NCBI RefSeq assembly: GCF_005222815.1
Contig: NZ_STGB01000004.1
Location: 248,001 to 312,000 of the forward strand
Length of the DNA stretch: 64,000 nucleotides
Reading direction: 5' to 3'
From: Roseomonas sp. AR75
GTDB taxonomy: Bacteria; Pseudomonadota; Alphaproteobacteria; Acetobacterales; Acetobacteraceae
Shown here: piece after piece, positions 9,015 through 20,064 of the stretch
Position numbering within the stretch: the stretch's first letter is position 1
Layout: each line of letters opens with the position of its first letter
Program-made: the position numbers and the translations under genes
Notes under the pieces: model-generated
Seen by the model: only the letters and a program-made list of their open reading frames with translations
Databases searched by the model: none
What the model was told of the DNA's origin: nothing

Positions 9015-10901
9015 ATGGCCAGCGACCTTCTCGGTGATCGACTCCCGGACGAAGAGGCCCTGCCGGAACCTCCCGCGCCGGACGGCCCCGGCCTGTTCGG
9101 CGATCCGGCTCCGGCCCCTGCGCCCCCGCCACCGGTTGCCGCGCAGGCCGCCGAACCCGCCGCGCCCTATCGCGTCCTCGCCCGCAAATACCGCCCCACC
9201 GCCTTCGACGACCTGATCGGGCAGGAGGCGCTGGTCCGCACGCTGCGCAACGCCTTCGCGCAGGGCCGCGTGCACCACGCCTTCATGCTCACCGGCGTGC
9301 GCGGCGTGGGAAAGACCACCACCGCGCGCATCATCGCCCGCGCGCTGAACTGCATCGGCCCCGACGGCAAGGGCGGCCCCACGCCCGATCCGTGCGGCGT
9401 CTGCCCCGAATGCCGCGCCATCCTGGCCGACCGCCACCCGGACGTGCAGGAGCTGGATGCGGCCTCGAACAACGGCGTGGACGACGTGCGGGAGTTGCGC
9501 GAGCGGCTGCGCTTCCGCCCCGCGCAGGGGCGGTTCAAGGTGATCATCTTGGACGAGGTCCACATGCTCTCGGGATCTGCGTTCAATGCGCTGCTCAAGA
9601 CACTGGAAGAGCCGCCGCCCGACGTGAAGTTCATGCTGGCGACGACCGAATTGCGGAAGGTGCCGGCGACCATCCTCTCGCGCTGCCAGACCTTCCACCT
9701 GCGCCGCGTGCCGCAGGAACAGCTCCGCGCGCATTTCGCCAAGATCTGCGCCGCCGAGGCGGTGACGGCGGAGGAGGAGGCGCTGGCCATGGTCGCGCGC
9801 GCTGCCGACGGCTCGGTGCGCGACGGCCTCTCCATCCTGGACCAGGCGATCGCGCTGGCCGGCGGCGCCGGCGTCACCGCTCAGGCCGTGCAGGAGATGC
9901 TGGGCCTGGCGGAGCGCGGCCTTGCGCTCAGCCTGATGGAAGCCCTGATGGGTGGCGACGTGGCGCGCGCGCTGGACCTGTCCGCCGAGGCGCATGCGCG
10001 CGGCACCGATCCCGGCATCGTGCTGTCGGACCTGCTGGCGCTGACGCATCTGCTCTCGCGTCTGCGCACCATCCCGGCGCTGCGCAACGACCCCTCGCTG
10101 ACCGAGGATGAGCGCTCCCGCGGCGCGGCGCTGGCCGACAGGCTTTCCATTCCGGTGCTCGCGCGCGCCTGGCAGATGCTGCTGAAGGGCGTGCAGGAAG
10201 TGGCGCAGGACGGCGTGGACCGCCGCGCCGCGATGGAGATGGTGCTGATCCGCCTGGCCCATGCCGCCGATCTGCCGACGCCGGGCGACATCGTCCGGCG
10301 CCTCACCGAGCAGGGCAGCGGCAATGCCGGTGCGCCTGCGCCGACGCCGGGACCGTCCGGCGGCGGGCTGCGCGCCATCGCCGGCGGCGGCGCCGTGGCC
10401 GCCGCGGCGGCGCCCGTTGCGGCGCCCGCCGCGCTACCCCAGCCGACGAACTGGCGCGAGGTGGTGGCGCTGACCTCCGGCCGCGAACCGCGGCTGCATT
10501 CCGAATTGCTGTTCTACGCGCGGCCCGTTTCCGTCACGCCGGGCCGCATCGAGCTCCAGCCCGACGCGAACGCCTCGCGCGATCTTGCCCAGCGCCTGTC
10601 CGCCTTCATGCAGGTCGCCACCGGCAGCCGCTGGACGATCAGCCTGGTCAATGCCGGTGGCGGCCCGACTCTGGCCGAGCAGGGTCGCGCGGCCGAGCAG
10701 GACCGCCGCGCCCTGGCGCGCGCCCATCCGCTGGTGCAGGCCGTGCTGGAGGCCTTCCCCGGCGCGACGATCGAGGCCGTGCGCGACGGCGCGTTGGATG
10801 ATTACGGCCTGCCGCCGCCCGCCGCCGACGACGGCCGCGACTTCGCGCCGCCTGAGGCGGAACCGGCCGGCTATGACGACGAATTCCCTCCGGAGGATTG
10901 A
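9015..10901 (+). CDS. dnaX: DNA polymerase III subunits gamma/tau
   Basis: Clamp-loader ATPase of 628 residues. A Pro/Ala-rich N-terminal extension (1-50) precedes the AAA+ core, which opens YRVLARKYRP. Walker A is at 94-101 (GVRGVGKT), the zinc-binding Cys cluster near 113 and 127-133 (CGVCPEC), Walker B is VIILDEVHML, and the sensor/Arg-finger region contains LSRCQTF. Ala/Pro-rich linkers from about 420 lead to the C-terminal tau-specific domain that contacts polymerase alpha. I see no obvious slippery A-run for programmed frameshifting. Start ATG 9015 gives a long extension; a later start is possible. ybaB follows six bases after the stop. Confidence 0.95.
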   Translation: MASDLLGDRLPDEEALPEPPAPDGPGLFGDPAPAPAPPPPVAAQAAEPAAPYRVLARKYRPTAFDDLIGQEALVRTLRNAFAQGRVHHAFMLTGVRGVGKTTTARIIARALNCIGPDGKGGPTPDPCGVCPECRAILADRHPDVQELDAASNNGVDDVRELRERLRFRPAQGRFKVIILDEVHMLSGSAFNALLKTLEEPPPDVKFMLATTELRKVPATILSRCQTFHLRRVPQEQLRAHFAKICAAEAVTAEEEALAMVARAADGSVRDGLSILDQAIALAGGAGVTAQAVQEMLGLAERGLALSLMEALMGGDVARALDLSAEAHARGTDPGIVLSDLLALTHLLSRLRTIPALRNDPSLTEDERSRGAALADRLSIPVLARAWQMLLKGVQEVAQDGVDRRAAMEMVLIRLAHAADLPTPGDIVRRLTEQGSGNAGAPAPTPGPSGGGLRAIAGGGAVAAAAAPVAAPAALPQPTNWREVVALTSGREPRLHSELLFYARPVSVTPGRIELQPDANASRDLAQRLSAFMQVATGSRWTISLVNAGGGPTLAEQGRAAEQDRRALARAHPLVQAVLEAFPGATIEAVRDGALDDYGLPPPAADDGRDFAPPEAEPAGYDDEFPPED

Positions 10902-10907
10902 GACGCG

Positions 10908-11240
10908 ATGAAGAACCTCGGCAACATGCTCAAGCAGGCGCAGCAGATGCAGTCGCGCATGCAGGAGATGCAGGCGAAGCTGGAGGCGATGGAAGTGGAA
11001 GGCGCGTCCGGCGCCGGCATGGTGAAGGTCACGCTCTCCGGCAAGGGCGACCTGCGCCGTGTGACCATCGATCCCTCGCTGATGACGGCCGACGAGAAGG
11101 AGGTGCTGGAGGACCTGCTGGTCGCCGCCCATGCCGACGCCAAGCAGAAGGTGGAATCCACCATGGCCGAGGAGATGCAGAAGGCCACCGCGGGCCTGAA
11201 CATCCCCGGCGGCCTCGGCGGCCTGAAGCTGCCGTTCTAG
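10908..11240 (+). CDS. ybaB: YbaB/EbfC nucleoid-associated protein
   Basis: A 110-residue YbaB/EbfC family protein, a dimeric DNA-binding nucleoid protein. The start [19 protein letters not shown] is the family's amphipathic N-terminal helix, followed by the compact beta core ([20 protein letters not shown]). It sits six bases after dnaX and upstream of recR, the classical dnaX-ybaB-recR recombination/repair order, and is almost certainly cotranscribed with dnaX. Confidence 0.95.
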   Translation: MKNLGNMLKQAQQMQSRMQEMQAKLEAMEVEGASGAGMVKVTLSGKGDLRRVTIDPSLMTADEKEVLEDLLVAAHADAKQKVESTMAEEMQKATAGLNIPGGLGGLKLPF

Positions 11241-11401
11241 CAATCCCCACGACAATGCTGCGCGTTGCCGCGGGGGCCCCGGATTGGTGCCGATCCTTGT
11301 AGGTCTGTCCTTCCTGTCGCGGCAGAGCCGCGACAGGGTGCCGGGGGGCGGCAATCTGGCATGGACTGCGGGCGCCTGCTCGGCCACATGCGGCGGCAGA
11401 C

Positions 11402-12004
11402 ATGCGTGACCTTCCTGACGACCCGATTGAGCGACTGATCGCGTTGCTCGCAAAGACGCCCGGCATGGGGCGGCGCAGCGCGCGGCGTGCGGTGCTGAAG
11501 ATGCTGATGCGCCCGCAGGAGACGATGCTGCCGCTGGCCGAGGCGCTGACCGAGGCCGCGCGCGCCGTGCGCCCCTGCGAGACCTGCGGCAACCTCGATG
11601 CGCAGTCGCCCTGCGGCATCTGCCGCGACCCGCAGCGCGACCGCCACCTGGTCTGCGTGGTGGAAGGCGTCGCCGATCTCTGGGCGCTGGAGCGCGCGCA
11701 TGCGCATCGCGGCCTGTATCATGTTCTGGGCGGGGTGCTCTCGCCGCTTGGCGGCGTCGGTCCCGACGAGCTCGCCATCGCGCCGCTGCTGTCGCGCATC
11801 GACAGCGGCGGGGTCGAGGAAGTCATCATTGCCCTGCCCGCCACGGTGGATGGCAGCGCGACGGCGCACTACCTGACGGACCGGCTGCGACCCTCCGGTG
11901 TCACGGTGACGCGCCTGGCCCAGGGCGTACCGATGGGCGGCGCGCTGGACGTGCTGGACGAAGGCACGCTGGCCGCCGCGCTGCGCGCGCGGCGGCCGGC
12001 GTAA
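11402..12004 (+). CDS. recR: Recombination mediator protein RecR
   Basis: RecR of exactly the usual length (200 residues), acting with RecO/RecF to load RecA at gaps. The N-terminal helix-hairpin-helix (LIALLAKTPGMGRRSARRA), the zinc finger Cys at 59, 62, 71 and 74 (CETCGN and CGIC), and the Toprim domain (VCVVEGVADLWALE) are all readable. It follows ybaB after a 161-base gap, longer than usual, so a separate promoter is possible there. Confidence 0.96.
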   Translation: MRDLPDDPIERLIALLAKTPGMGRRSARRAVLKMLMRPQETMLPLAEALTEAARAVRPCETCGNLDAQSPCGICRDPQRDRHLVCVVEGVADLWALERAHAHRGLYHVLGGVLSPLGGVGPDELAIAPLLSRIDSGGVEEVIIALPATVDGSATAHYLTDRLRPSGVTVTRLAQGVPMGGALDVLDEGTLAAALRARRPA

Positions 12005-12007
12005 CGG

Positions 12008-12517
12008 TCAGACGCCGGATTTCTGGCCGGCGGCCTCGAGCTGCATGTAGCGCCGAAGCGTCGGGCCGAGATGGCTGTGGATCCATTCCGCCATGCGCCG
12101 CTCCTCGTTCAGGCTCTGCTCCAGCAGGCGCGGCGCATTCCCGTCGCCGGCGGCCTCCGCCATGTCGAGCAGCGCCTTGTAGGTGGCGATCTCGTAATGC
12201 TCGAAGGCGTAGTTCGCGAAGCTGTTCTTCACCACCTCGTCCTGCGCCACGGCGTGGCCGAGCGCCGCCATGTTGCCCATGATGGAGGTGCCGATGTCCT
12301 TCAGCGTGGAGGGCGAACTGCCGAGGCTCTGCAGGATCTGATCGATCCGCTCCTGCTGCCGCCGGCTTTCCTCCGCGTGCTCGCGCAGGCGCTCCCGCAT
12401 CTCCGGGTAGTTCTCCAGCCGTTCGACCTGGCGCTGGCAGAGTTGGATGGCCTGCGCTTCCAGCGCGTGCGCGTTCTGCAGGCCGGTGATGTAAATGTCG
12501 CGAATGCTGGTCGCCAT
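12008..12517 (-). CDS. DUF892 ferritin-like protein (YciE/YciF type)
   Basis: A 169-residue all-helical protein of the DUF892 family, ferritin-like four-helix bundles found in stress-induced YciE/YciF proteins. The start MATSIRDIYITGLQNAHALEAQ and the repeated Glu/His pattern (FEHYEIATYKALLDMA, LNEERRMAEW) support this. A good ribosome site (AGGAAGG) precedes ATG 12517. It is convergent with recR (3-base gap). A role in iron or oxidative-stress handling is a family-level guess. Confidence 0.85.
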   Translation of the reverse strand: MATSIRDIYITGLQNAHALEAQAIQLCQRQVERLENYPEMRERLREHAEESRRQQERIDQILQSLGSSPSTLKDIGTSIMGNMAALGHAVAQDEVVKNSFANYAFEHYEIATYKALLDMAEAAGDGNAPRLLEQSLNEERRMAEWIHSHLGPTLRRYMQLEAAGQKSGV

Positions 12518-12621
12518 ATGAATCGACCTTCCTGAAATGGGGTCCTCGGCCAACGGCGTATGGCCGCGCCGGTTCCAGCCCCCTCGCGCGCGGGCGCTTG
12601 GCCGTGTTATGCAACGCGCGG

Positions 12622-12695
12622 GTTCCCGTAGCTCAGCTGGATAGAGCACCAGATTCCTAATCTGGGGGCCGTGGGTTCGAATCCCGCCGGGAACA
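12622..12695 (+). tRNA. tRNA-Arg (anticodon CCT)
   Basis: Cloverleaf folded by eye: acceptor GTTCCCG pairs with CGGGAAC, D-arm GCTC..GAGC, anticodon stem CCAGA/TCTGG with loop TTCCTAA (anticodon CCT), and T-arm GTGGG-TTCGAAT-CCCGC. The discriminator is A and CCA is not encoded. The downstream ATTTTC may help termination. It decodes the rare AGG arginine codon. Confidence 0.95.
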
Positions 12696-12742
12696 TTTTC
12701 TTCCGTTCGGGCTCGCCGGCGTCGCGGGCGGCTCGGGCGGGG

Positions 12743-13069
12743 TCAGCGCACCGACGAGAACGCGGTGGGCTGAAGGATCATGTTCTCGACATTGGACAGC
12801 AGCGGCCCTTCCTTCTCGCTTTCCGCCACCACGCGCTGCCATTCCGGGTCTGCCCGGAACGCGTCCCACAGGCGCGTCCGCTCAGCCAGATCCTGCCATT
12901 CCAGCAGGTAGTAGAGCGCATGGTTCGAGGGGCCGATCGCCACGGTCCAGAAGCCGGCCTGGCGGATTCCCATGCGGCCCCAGATGCGCAGCGTGTTCTT
13001 CTCGAACCGCTCCAGGAGCTTGGGCAGGCGCCCCGGCAGGCAGTGATAGATGCGCAGTTCGTGGATCAC
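12743..13069 (-). CDS. NIPSNAP family protein
   Basis: A 108-residue NIPSNAP-type ferredoxin-like alpha/beta-barrel protein. It shows the opening IHELRIYHCLPGRLPKLLERF, the middle RMGIRQAGFWTVAIG, and the C-terminal YLLEWQDLAERTRLWDAF typical of the family. The start is a GTG at 13069, supported by a GAGAGG ribosome site. The role in bacteria is not established. It stands alone between tRNA-Arg and mgtC. Confidence 0.85.
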   Translation of the reverse strand: MIHELRIYHCLPGRLPKLLERFEKNTLRIWGRMGIRQAGFWTVAIGPSNHALYYLLEWQDLAERTRLWDAFRADPEWQRVVAESEKEGPLLSNVENMILQPTAFSSVR

Positions 13070-13156
13070 GAGACGCCTCTCTCCGGCATGGCCATGTGTG
13101 GGCGGCCAGCTTAGTCACGATGCTCAGCCGAGGCGAGGCGGTTGCTACCCTCCGCC

Positions 13157-13612
13157 TCATCCCTCGGAATGGCCGCTCGGCTTCAGCCGGCTCAGCACGT
13201 ACAGCGTGAGCACCGTGAAGACGGCGATCACCACCGCGACATCCAGCGACCCGAGCGCCACCGCCACGCCGATCGCGCCCGTCGCCCAGAGCGAAGCGGC
13301 GGTCGCGGTGCCATGCACCTCGCCGCCGCCCTTCAGGATCGCGCCGCCCCCGATGAAGCCGATGCCGGTGATCACGCCTTCGATCACGCGCGCGGCCGCT
13401 TCCGGCTGGCCAGCCGTCAGGCGAGCCGTGGCCAGCACAAAACCGCAGGAGGCGACGGCCACCAGGGGAAAGGTGCGCAGACCTGCGCTCCGGTCCTCAC
13501 GCTCGCGATTCCAGCCGATCAGGAACGCCAGGCAGTAGGCGATCGCTAGGTCGCGGATGGCGGGCAGCAGCGACAGACCGCCGAGCGGTGGCAGGAGCTG
13601 CGACAGGTCCAT
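13157..13612 (-). CDS. MgtC/SapB family membrane protein
   Basis: A 151-residue inner-membrane protein of the MgtC/SapB family with four to five hydrophobic segments. Diagnostic motifs are AFLIGWNREREDRSAGLRTF (about 34-53) and GFIGGGAILKGGGEVHGTATAASLW (about 88-112, read in two parts). Length fits the short MgtC core without the C-terminal ACT-like domain. In pathogens MgtC acts in low-Mg2+ adaptation and inhibits F-ATPase; here the role is unknown. Confidence 0.9.
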   Translation of the reverse strand: MDLSQLLPPLGGLSLLPAIRDLAIAYCLAFLIGWNREREDRSAGLRTFPLVAVASCGFVLATARLTAGQPEAAARVIEGVITGIGFIGGGAILKGGGEVHGTATAASLWATGAIGVAVALGSLDVAVVIAVFTVLTLYVLSRLKPSGHSEG

Positions 13613-13662
13613 CTGCGGCTAACTCGCCGCACCGCGCATCGTTCCGCCGAGAACGCCGCCGC

Positions 13663-13851
13663 TTAATGCCGCGTGGCTCGGCGGGGCAGGTTGCTGCGCT
13701 TGCCGCTGGCGAGGTCGTGCAGCTCCATCTCGCTCATCGATTTCGCCATGTCCTTCGAGGCGCCCTTGAGGTTCGATCTCGGCTTCTCGCCACGCTTGGC
13801 AGCGAGCGCGGCGCCGGCGGCCATCTGCTGCTTCTTCGACTTGGCGGGCAT
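13663..13851 (-). CDS. DUF3008 family small basic protein
   Basis: A 62-residue, Lys/Arg-rich protein starting MPAKSKKQQMAAGAALAAKRG and ending in a stretch with SMSEMELHDLASG. This layout matches DUF3008 (PF11752), small proteins widespread in alphaproteobacteria and annotated as unknown. Charge suggests nucleic-acid association, which is inference only. Confidence 0.8.
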   Translation of the reverse strand: MPAKSKKQQMAAGAALAAKRGEKPRSNLKGASKDMAKSMSEMELHDLASGKRSNLPRRATRH

Positions 13852-13939
13852 GCCAGGTTCCTCCGCTGATCGCGCTGCCCGGTCTCAGCCGGGCGCGCAG
13901 GAGGTCAACGCGGCAGACGCCCGGGCGCTCCGCGCCGGT

Positions 13940-15278
<1,339 letters not shown>

Positions 15279-15307
15279 GGTGGAGTGCTCTCTCTAGGCT
15301 TGCTGCG

Positions 15308-15625
15308 TCAGGCTGCCGCGATCTCGGCGATCTTCAGCACCGTCTGGTGCTGGCGGTGGCCGTTCTTCCGGCGGCTGTTCTGCCGGCGGCGCTTCTTGAA
15401 GATGATGACGGTATCGGCGCGGGTCTGCTCGACCACGGTGGCGGTGACCTTGGCGCCTGGCACGGTGGGCGCGCCGAGGGTGAGGCCGGCATCGGTACCG
15501 ATGGCGAGAACGTCGTGGAAGGTGATGGTTGCGCCGGGCTCGGCTTCGAGCTTCTCGACGGTGAGCACGGCGTCGGCGGTGACGCGGTACTGCTTGCCGC
15601 CGGTGCGGATCACTGCGTAGGTCAT
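15308..15625 (-). CDS. rplU: 50S ribosomal protein L21
   Basis: L21 of 105 residues. The N-terminus [15 protein letters not shown] and the C-terminal [17 protein letters not shown] basic rRNA-binding segment are diagnostic. It is the first gene of the rplU-rpmA-obgE operon, with a leader of roughly 130 nt after the predicted promoter; I see no obvious leader attenuator. Confidence 0.98.
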   Translation of the reverse strand: MTYAVIRTGGKQYRVTADAVLTVEKLEAEPGATITFHDVLAIGTDAGLTLGAPTVPGAKVTATVVEQTRADTVIIFKKRRRQNSRRKNGHRQHQTVLKIAEIAAA

Positions 15626-15761
15626 GGTCGCGCTCGGGCTTTCGGGGTCCGGTGCTGGTGTCTGACTGGGCTGGGGCCCGGTGTGGTGCTTACGGCGGCG
15701 CTTGTCCGAAAGGCGGTCAACCGCAACCGCCGGCTGCCACGTGGCCCGCCGGAGGAGGGGG

Positions 15762-15791
15762 GCTATAGCGTTGGGTGCAGGTGGGAGTCAA
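15762..15791 (-). promoter_or_regulatory. Sigma70-like promoter of rplU-rpmA-obgE
   Basis: On the minus strand TTGACT (15791-15786) is followed 18 bases later by TATAGC (15767-15762), 5/6 and 4/6 matches to the consensus -35 and -10. It points at rplU, whose start is about 137 bases downstream. This is the best promoter seen in the core section. Confidence 0.6.
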
Positions 15792-15857
15792 CGTCGGGTG
15801 CGCATGAGGCGTGTTGCCAGCGACCCGCGCCGCATCTATACGGCGCGGCCCCCTTGC

Positions 15858-16337
<480 letters not shown>

Positions 16338-17798
16338 TCACGCGAGCCCCAATGCCCGAAACTGTTCGGCCTTCGAGACCGCCCACGGGTCGTCGGGCAT
16401 CGCTTTCTGGTACGCGCGCAGGAAAGCCGCCGCCTTGCCGGGGTCGCGCATCTGCTCGAACACGGCGACGAGACGTCGAAGAATCGCAGGCTTCCCAGGC
16501 AGTCGTCGGTTGAGCGCCATCAGCCGCTCTGCGGCGTCCTCGTACTTGGCGTCGAGCGCGAGAATCGAAGCTTGCTTGAGGAGGAGGTCGGGCGCTTCAG
16601 GTGCCTCGGCCAAGCACCGCTCGACGAACTCGCGGGCGCGATCCACGTGACGCACCTCGAGGTAGGCCGATAGTGCGAGGCGTCGAAGCTCGGCGCCGAT
16701 GGGGGTTGGTGCATCGATGACGTCCGGCCGGGCTTCGAGATCGCGAATGCAGTCGAAGTACCGCGCCTCTCGATACGACGCCTGCACCATGAGGAGGAAC
16801 GCCTGCGCGTCGCGGGTCGACTCGAACTCTGCGCGCGCGACCAGTTCCGCGTCGCGGTAGTCGCCCGCCTCAACGAGACGCACCGCCTGCGACGACCAGT
16901 CCTCGTCCGGCGCGCGCGGCACCGCCAAGGTACGGGTGGGCGTGAACTGCAGTTGTGCGCGTCGCACAGCGCGAAAGGCGTCCAGCATGGCATCGATGCT
17001 CGGCCAGCGCTCTTCGGGCGCGAGTTTCAGAGAGCGGTCGATGAACTCATCGAGCGGCTGCGAGACCGACGAGTTGACCTCGCGCGCACGGGGAAACGGC
17101 ACATGACGGGCGACCTGGCTCAGGGTGTCGTGCGGGAGCCGTGCCGTCACGAGATGATAGAGCAGCACGCCAAGGCTGTAGATGTCGCTCAGGAAGCGCG
17201 CGTTCTGGTCGCGCGTCGACATAGTTGCTCCGACGATCTCGGGCGCGGAGTATAGGATGGTCCCGCCGTTCTCCCGGGTTCGTGCGTACATGTCCTCGGG
17301 CAGCACACTCGAGCCAAAGTCGGTCAGTTTCACGCGCTCCGCAGAAACCAGAATGTTCTGCGGCTTAATGTCACCATGGGACATTCCTAACCGGTGGAGA
17401 TGCCCGCAACCATCGAGTACCTGCTCGAACACGCCGAGCAGCTTGTCGTAGCTAGCGACAAAGCCCTCCTCCCCCTTGTCAAGTAATTGCGCGAGCGTAA
17501 TGGAGGGAAAGTACTCCATCTCAATTGCGTACCATTCTCGCTCCGGCGGGACGCGGCCCATCCAGTAGACGTCTATCACGCATGGGTGCGGTGCCTGCCC
17601 GACTAGGGGCGAGCCCTCGGCGAGTTCTTCGTTGCGTTTGCTCTGCGCCTTCGGAATCTTCACTGCCACAATAGCGCCGTCCAAGAGGCGTTGCGCACGC
17701 CACACCCAACCGTACGAGCCGTCGCCGAGGCACTCGACCAGCTCGTAGCGCTCGCCGAGACGCCGGTCTGCCCGTGGCACGAAGAACTTGGCCGTCAT
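16338..17798 (-). CDS. Hanks-type Ser/Thr protein kinase with C-terminal repeat domain
   Basis: A 486-residue eukaryotic-like kinase. Visible motifs are the glycine loop GDGSYG at 25-30, the ATP-anchoring Lys47 (VAVKIPK), the catalytic loop HGDIKPQN at 141-148 with Asp143, DFG at 160-162, and the APE motif near 187-189. HGD in place of HRD makes it a non-RD kinase, often not controlled by activation-loop phosphorylation. There is no transmembrane segment, so it is cytosolic. The C-terminal 200 residues are helical with TPR-like repetition (LRRLALSAYLEVRHVDRARE). It is the last gene of the twelve-gene operon and overlaps the preceding gene (ATGA). Kinases occur in Pgl (PglW) and other anti-phage systems, so a signalling or toxic role on infection is plausible. 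Confidence 0.85.
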   Translation of the reverse strand: MTAKFFVPRADRRLGERYELVECLGDGSYGWVWRAQRLLDGAIVAVKIPKAQSKRNEELAEGSPLVGQAPHPCVIDVYWMGRVPPEREWYAIEMEYFPSITLAQLLDKGEEGFVASYDKLLGVFEQVLDGCGHLHRLGMSHGDIKPQNILVSAERVKLTDFGSSVLPEDMYARTRENGGTILYSAPEIVGATMSTRDQNARFLSDIYSLGVLLYHLVTARLPHDTLSQVARHVPFPRAREVNSSVSQPLDEFIDRSLKLAPEERWPSIDAMLDAFRAVRRAQLQFTPTRTLAVPRAPDEDWSSQAVRLVEAGDYRDAELVARAEFESTRDAQAFLLMVQASYREARYFDCIRDLEARPDVIDAPTPIGAELRRLALSAYLEVRHVDRAREFVERCLAEAPEAPDLLLKQASILALDAKYEDAAERLMALNRRLPGKPAILRRLVAVFEQMRDPGKAAAFLRAYQKAMPDDPWAVSKAEQFRALGLA

Positions 17799-18361
17799 GA
17801 GTCGCCTCGTCGAAGGATGTTCTCGAGCCGGAGCAGCCCATCCTGCCCAGCGCGAACAACGAACTGGTAGAAGAGGATCCGCGCGCTCGGATTACCGGAG
17901 ACGCGCACGCCGCTCGCCGCATTAAAGCCCCCCCGTACGACGCTTCGCAGTCCGTCGTGGTCCGGCAGTGTGACGAGCCCGACGGTCCAATAGGCCAGAA
18001 CCAACGTCGCGCTAGGGCACTCCCACCGATGCTGCGCGAGAAGCAGCGTTTCGACCTTCGGGCTGAGGTCCTTCTGCTTTCCAGAGTAGCGCTCGAACTC
18101 GGCGATGAGGGACGGTTGCCGCGTCGAGCGATCGAACCACACCGAGTCGGACCGGACGTCCTGGTCGACGTTGCCGAGGATCCGCAGGCGCGGCGCCGGT
18201 ACCTCAGACACCGCCGCGAAGCCGAGGTCACGCCCCACCGCCGTCAAGAGCGTGCAGCCAATGCTATGGACGAGGTGACCGGCATCGCGCACGCCCCACT
18301 CGGTCCACATCGGCAGATGCGACGCGCAGGCATCAAGCATGAGCCGGCTCCCAGGGACCAT
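17795..18361 (-). CDS. Unknown defence-operon protein (188 aa)
   Basis: A 188-residue protein I cannot place. It starts MVPGSRLMLDACASHLPMW. The centre has a patterned stretch, VRSDSVWFDRSTRQPSLIAEFERY, whose spaced Asp and Glu loosely recall PD-(D/E)xK cores (D...E followed by polar residues), but no clear ExK is present, so no nuclease is claimed. Two starts are possible: ATG 18361, or a GTG at 18373 that would overlap herA by eight bases. Its stop overlaps the kinase start by ATGA, so the two proteins should be made in step. Confidence 0.7.
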   Translation of the reverse strand: MVPGSRLMLDACASHLPMWTEWGVRDAGHLVHSIGCTLLTAVGRDLGFAAVSEVPAPRLRILGNVDQDVRSDSVWFDRSTRQPSLIAEFERYSGKQKDLSPKVETLLLAQHRWECPSATLVLAYWTVGLVTLPDHDGLRSVVRGGFNAASGVRVSGNPSARILFYQFVVRAGQDGLLRLENILRRGDS

Positions 18362-18365
18362 ATTG

Positions 18366-20051
18366 TCAGCCACCAAACCTTCCCCAGACGTTGAGCACCT
18401 CGGGCGACTCCCCGCCGTGGACCAGCGCCTTCGCGCCAACGCGCACCAGGAGGGGCGCGGGGATTGACCGCCCGCAGATGAGCGCTTCGCCGGTCGAGAG
18501 TCCGGGCAGCTGATCAAGGTCAGCAGCGCTCACCATGTCTGAGGTCTTCGCGATGAAGCGTTGATCGTCGGGGTTCTTGAGGCGCATGGCGATCAGCGTG
18601 TTGCACTGCGAGGTCACGTCGGGGTCTAGCTTTGACGGACGCTGGCTCACGACCGCGAAGCCCACGCCGAACTTGCGGCCCTCACCCGCGATCTTCTTAA
18701 TGATGCGGTGACTCACGGCAGGCGCGCCCGCGGGGGCGAAGTTGTGCGCCTCTTCGTAGACTAGGAAGCAAGGACGGATCCGGTCGGTCTTGCTCGACGC
18801 GGCGCGCAGAACCTCGCTTGAGATGAGCGCGGTGATGACCTGCTTCGCGGTGTCGCTCAACCCCTGTAGGTCGACGATGACGAGACGGCCCCTGCGGTCG
18901 GTCGGTCGGCCAATCATCTCGTAGATGTCGGTCGCTGCCGGCAGACCCGAGTGGTAGAAGCTTTGCGCCTCCTGAAGGACGCGTGAGAGCTTCATCGAGG
19001 CGACGGCCGCGCTTCGACCGTTCAGAGCCGTCGCCTCGGCTTGGCTCAGCTCGTCCCATTGTCGCACGTCGTCGATGCCGTCGCCCAGGTAGTGGCGAAG
19101 CCGGTTGATGTCCCGCGGCGTCGTGCGCTCGTTGGCAATCCAGTAGCGAATGGCGACGTCCAGAACGCGCTGCTGCGGCTCAGTGAGGCCCGGGAGGATC
19201 TCGCTCAGGTCGTCCATCTCGAAGTGGTCGAACTGCAGAGCTAGCTCCCGATTCGCGCCAGCGTACTTCTGCCGGAAGGACGCGTTCTGTGGGCTGTACA
19301 CGGTGATGCCGGCGCCAGCCTCGCGCAGCCGCGCGAAGGTATCGCGGATAGCCGGCAAGGCCGCCCGATCGCGCTGGTCATCCAATTCGTCGGGCCGCTC
19401 GTTGAAGCGGAGCTGCCCACCCGCCAACGCCCGCCCGTACTCGCCGTGGGGGTCGAAGACTACGACGGTGCCGTTATTGATCGCGACGAGCCGCTCGATG
19501 ATGCGGCCGACGGTGTAAGACTTGCCCGAGCCGGTCATCGCCAGGACCGCGAGGTGCTCGGTGACGAGGCGATCCACATCCAGGAAGACCGGCACCGCGG
19601 ATACGCCACGCTCGTAGCCGACGAGGTTGCCGATGTGCAGGCTTGAGTGCTCCTGAAACTCGTAGAACGCGCTCAGAAACTGGAAATCCACCGGTTCAAC
19701 GGGTGAGCCCGGATCGAGAGCGCGGCGGGGTATCTTGATCTGTCCGCTCTCGGAGTCGCGGTAGCCGATGGCCTCGAGTTTCCCTAGAATCTGCTCGCCG
19801 GTGACGTGCGCACCAGGGAGCAGCTCGAGCTCGGTCACCGCCTGCCCCAGTCCGGAGTTGTAAAGGACATTGCTGCGGCTGATGCTCACGATGCGTGCGA
19901 GCACGTCCGTCTGAGGTGCCCCTTCTTCTTCGCGGTGCCGCACGCGCACGAATTCGCCGCGCCTGCCTGCAAAGGAAGAGTTGAGGACCATCGAGAGGTT
20001 CGTCGCGTCGCCGGTGTTGCCGACGAGTCGGCCAAGGACATGGGGGGCCAT
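18366..20051 (-). CDS. HerA-type DNA translocase ATPase
   Basis: A 561-residue HerA/FtsK-superfamily ATPase. It has an N-terminal HAS-barrel-like beta domain (about 1-125), Walker A AMTGSGKS at 171-178, and a Walker B with paired acidic residues in CFLVYEEAHNF. A downstream arginine-containing motif, VSQRPSKLDPDV, is typical of HerA (bacterial DUF87/DUF853 group). HerA forms hexameric rings that thread duplex DNA and normally works with the NurA nuclease; a NurA-like gene lies 13 bases upstream. In bacteria such pairs occur in several anti-phage systems. Here it is the probable motor of the effector half of the operon. Confidence 0.88.
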   Translation of the reverse strand: MAPHVLGRLVGNTGDATNLSMVLNSSFAGRRGEFVRVRHREEEGAPQTDVLARIVSISRSNVLYNSGLGQAVTELELLPGAHVTGEQILGKLEAIGYRDSESGQIKIPRRALDPGSPVEPVDFQFLSAFYEFQEHSSLHIGNLVGYERGVSAVPVFLDVDRLVTEHLAVLAMTGSGKSYTVGRIIERLVAINNGTVVVFDPHGEYGRALAGGQLRFNERPDELDDQRDRAALPAIRDTFARLREAGAGITVYSPQNASFRQKYAGANRELALQFDHFEMDDLSEILPGLTEPQQRVLDVAIRYWIANERTTPRDINRLRHYLGDGIDDVRQWDELSQAEATALNGRSAAVASMKLSRVLQEAQSFYHSGLPAATDIYEMIGRPTDRRGRLVIVDLQGLSDTAKQVITALISSEVLRAASSKTDRIRPCFLVYEEAHNFAPAGAPAVSHRIIKKIAGEGRKFGVGFAVVSQRPSKLDPDVTSQCNTLIAMRLKNPDDQRFIAKTSDMVSAADLDQLPGLSTGEALICGRSIPAPLLVRVGAKALVHGGESPEVLNVWGRFGG

Positions 20052-20064
20052 CTATCGTTCTCCC

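Noticed and set aside
18366..18373. GTG at 18373 as start of the 188-aa protein
   Set aside because: Possible, but ATG 18361 leads into the same protein four codons later. Kept as an alternative rather than as the call.
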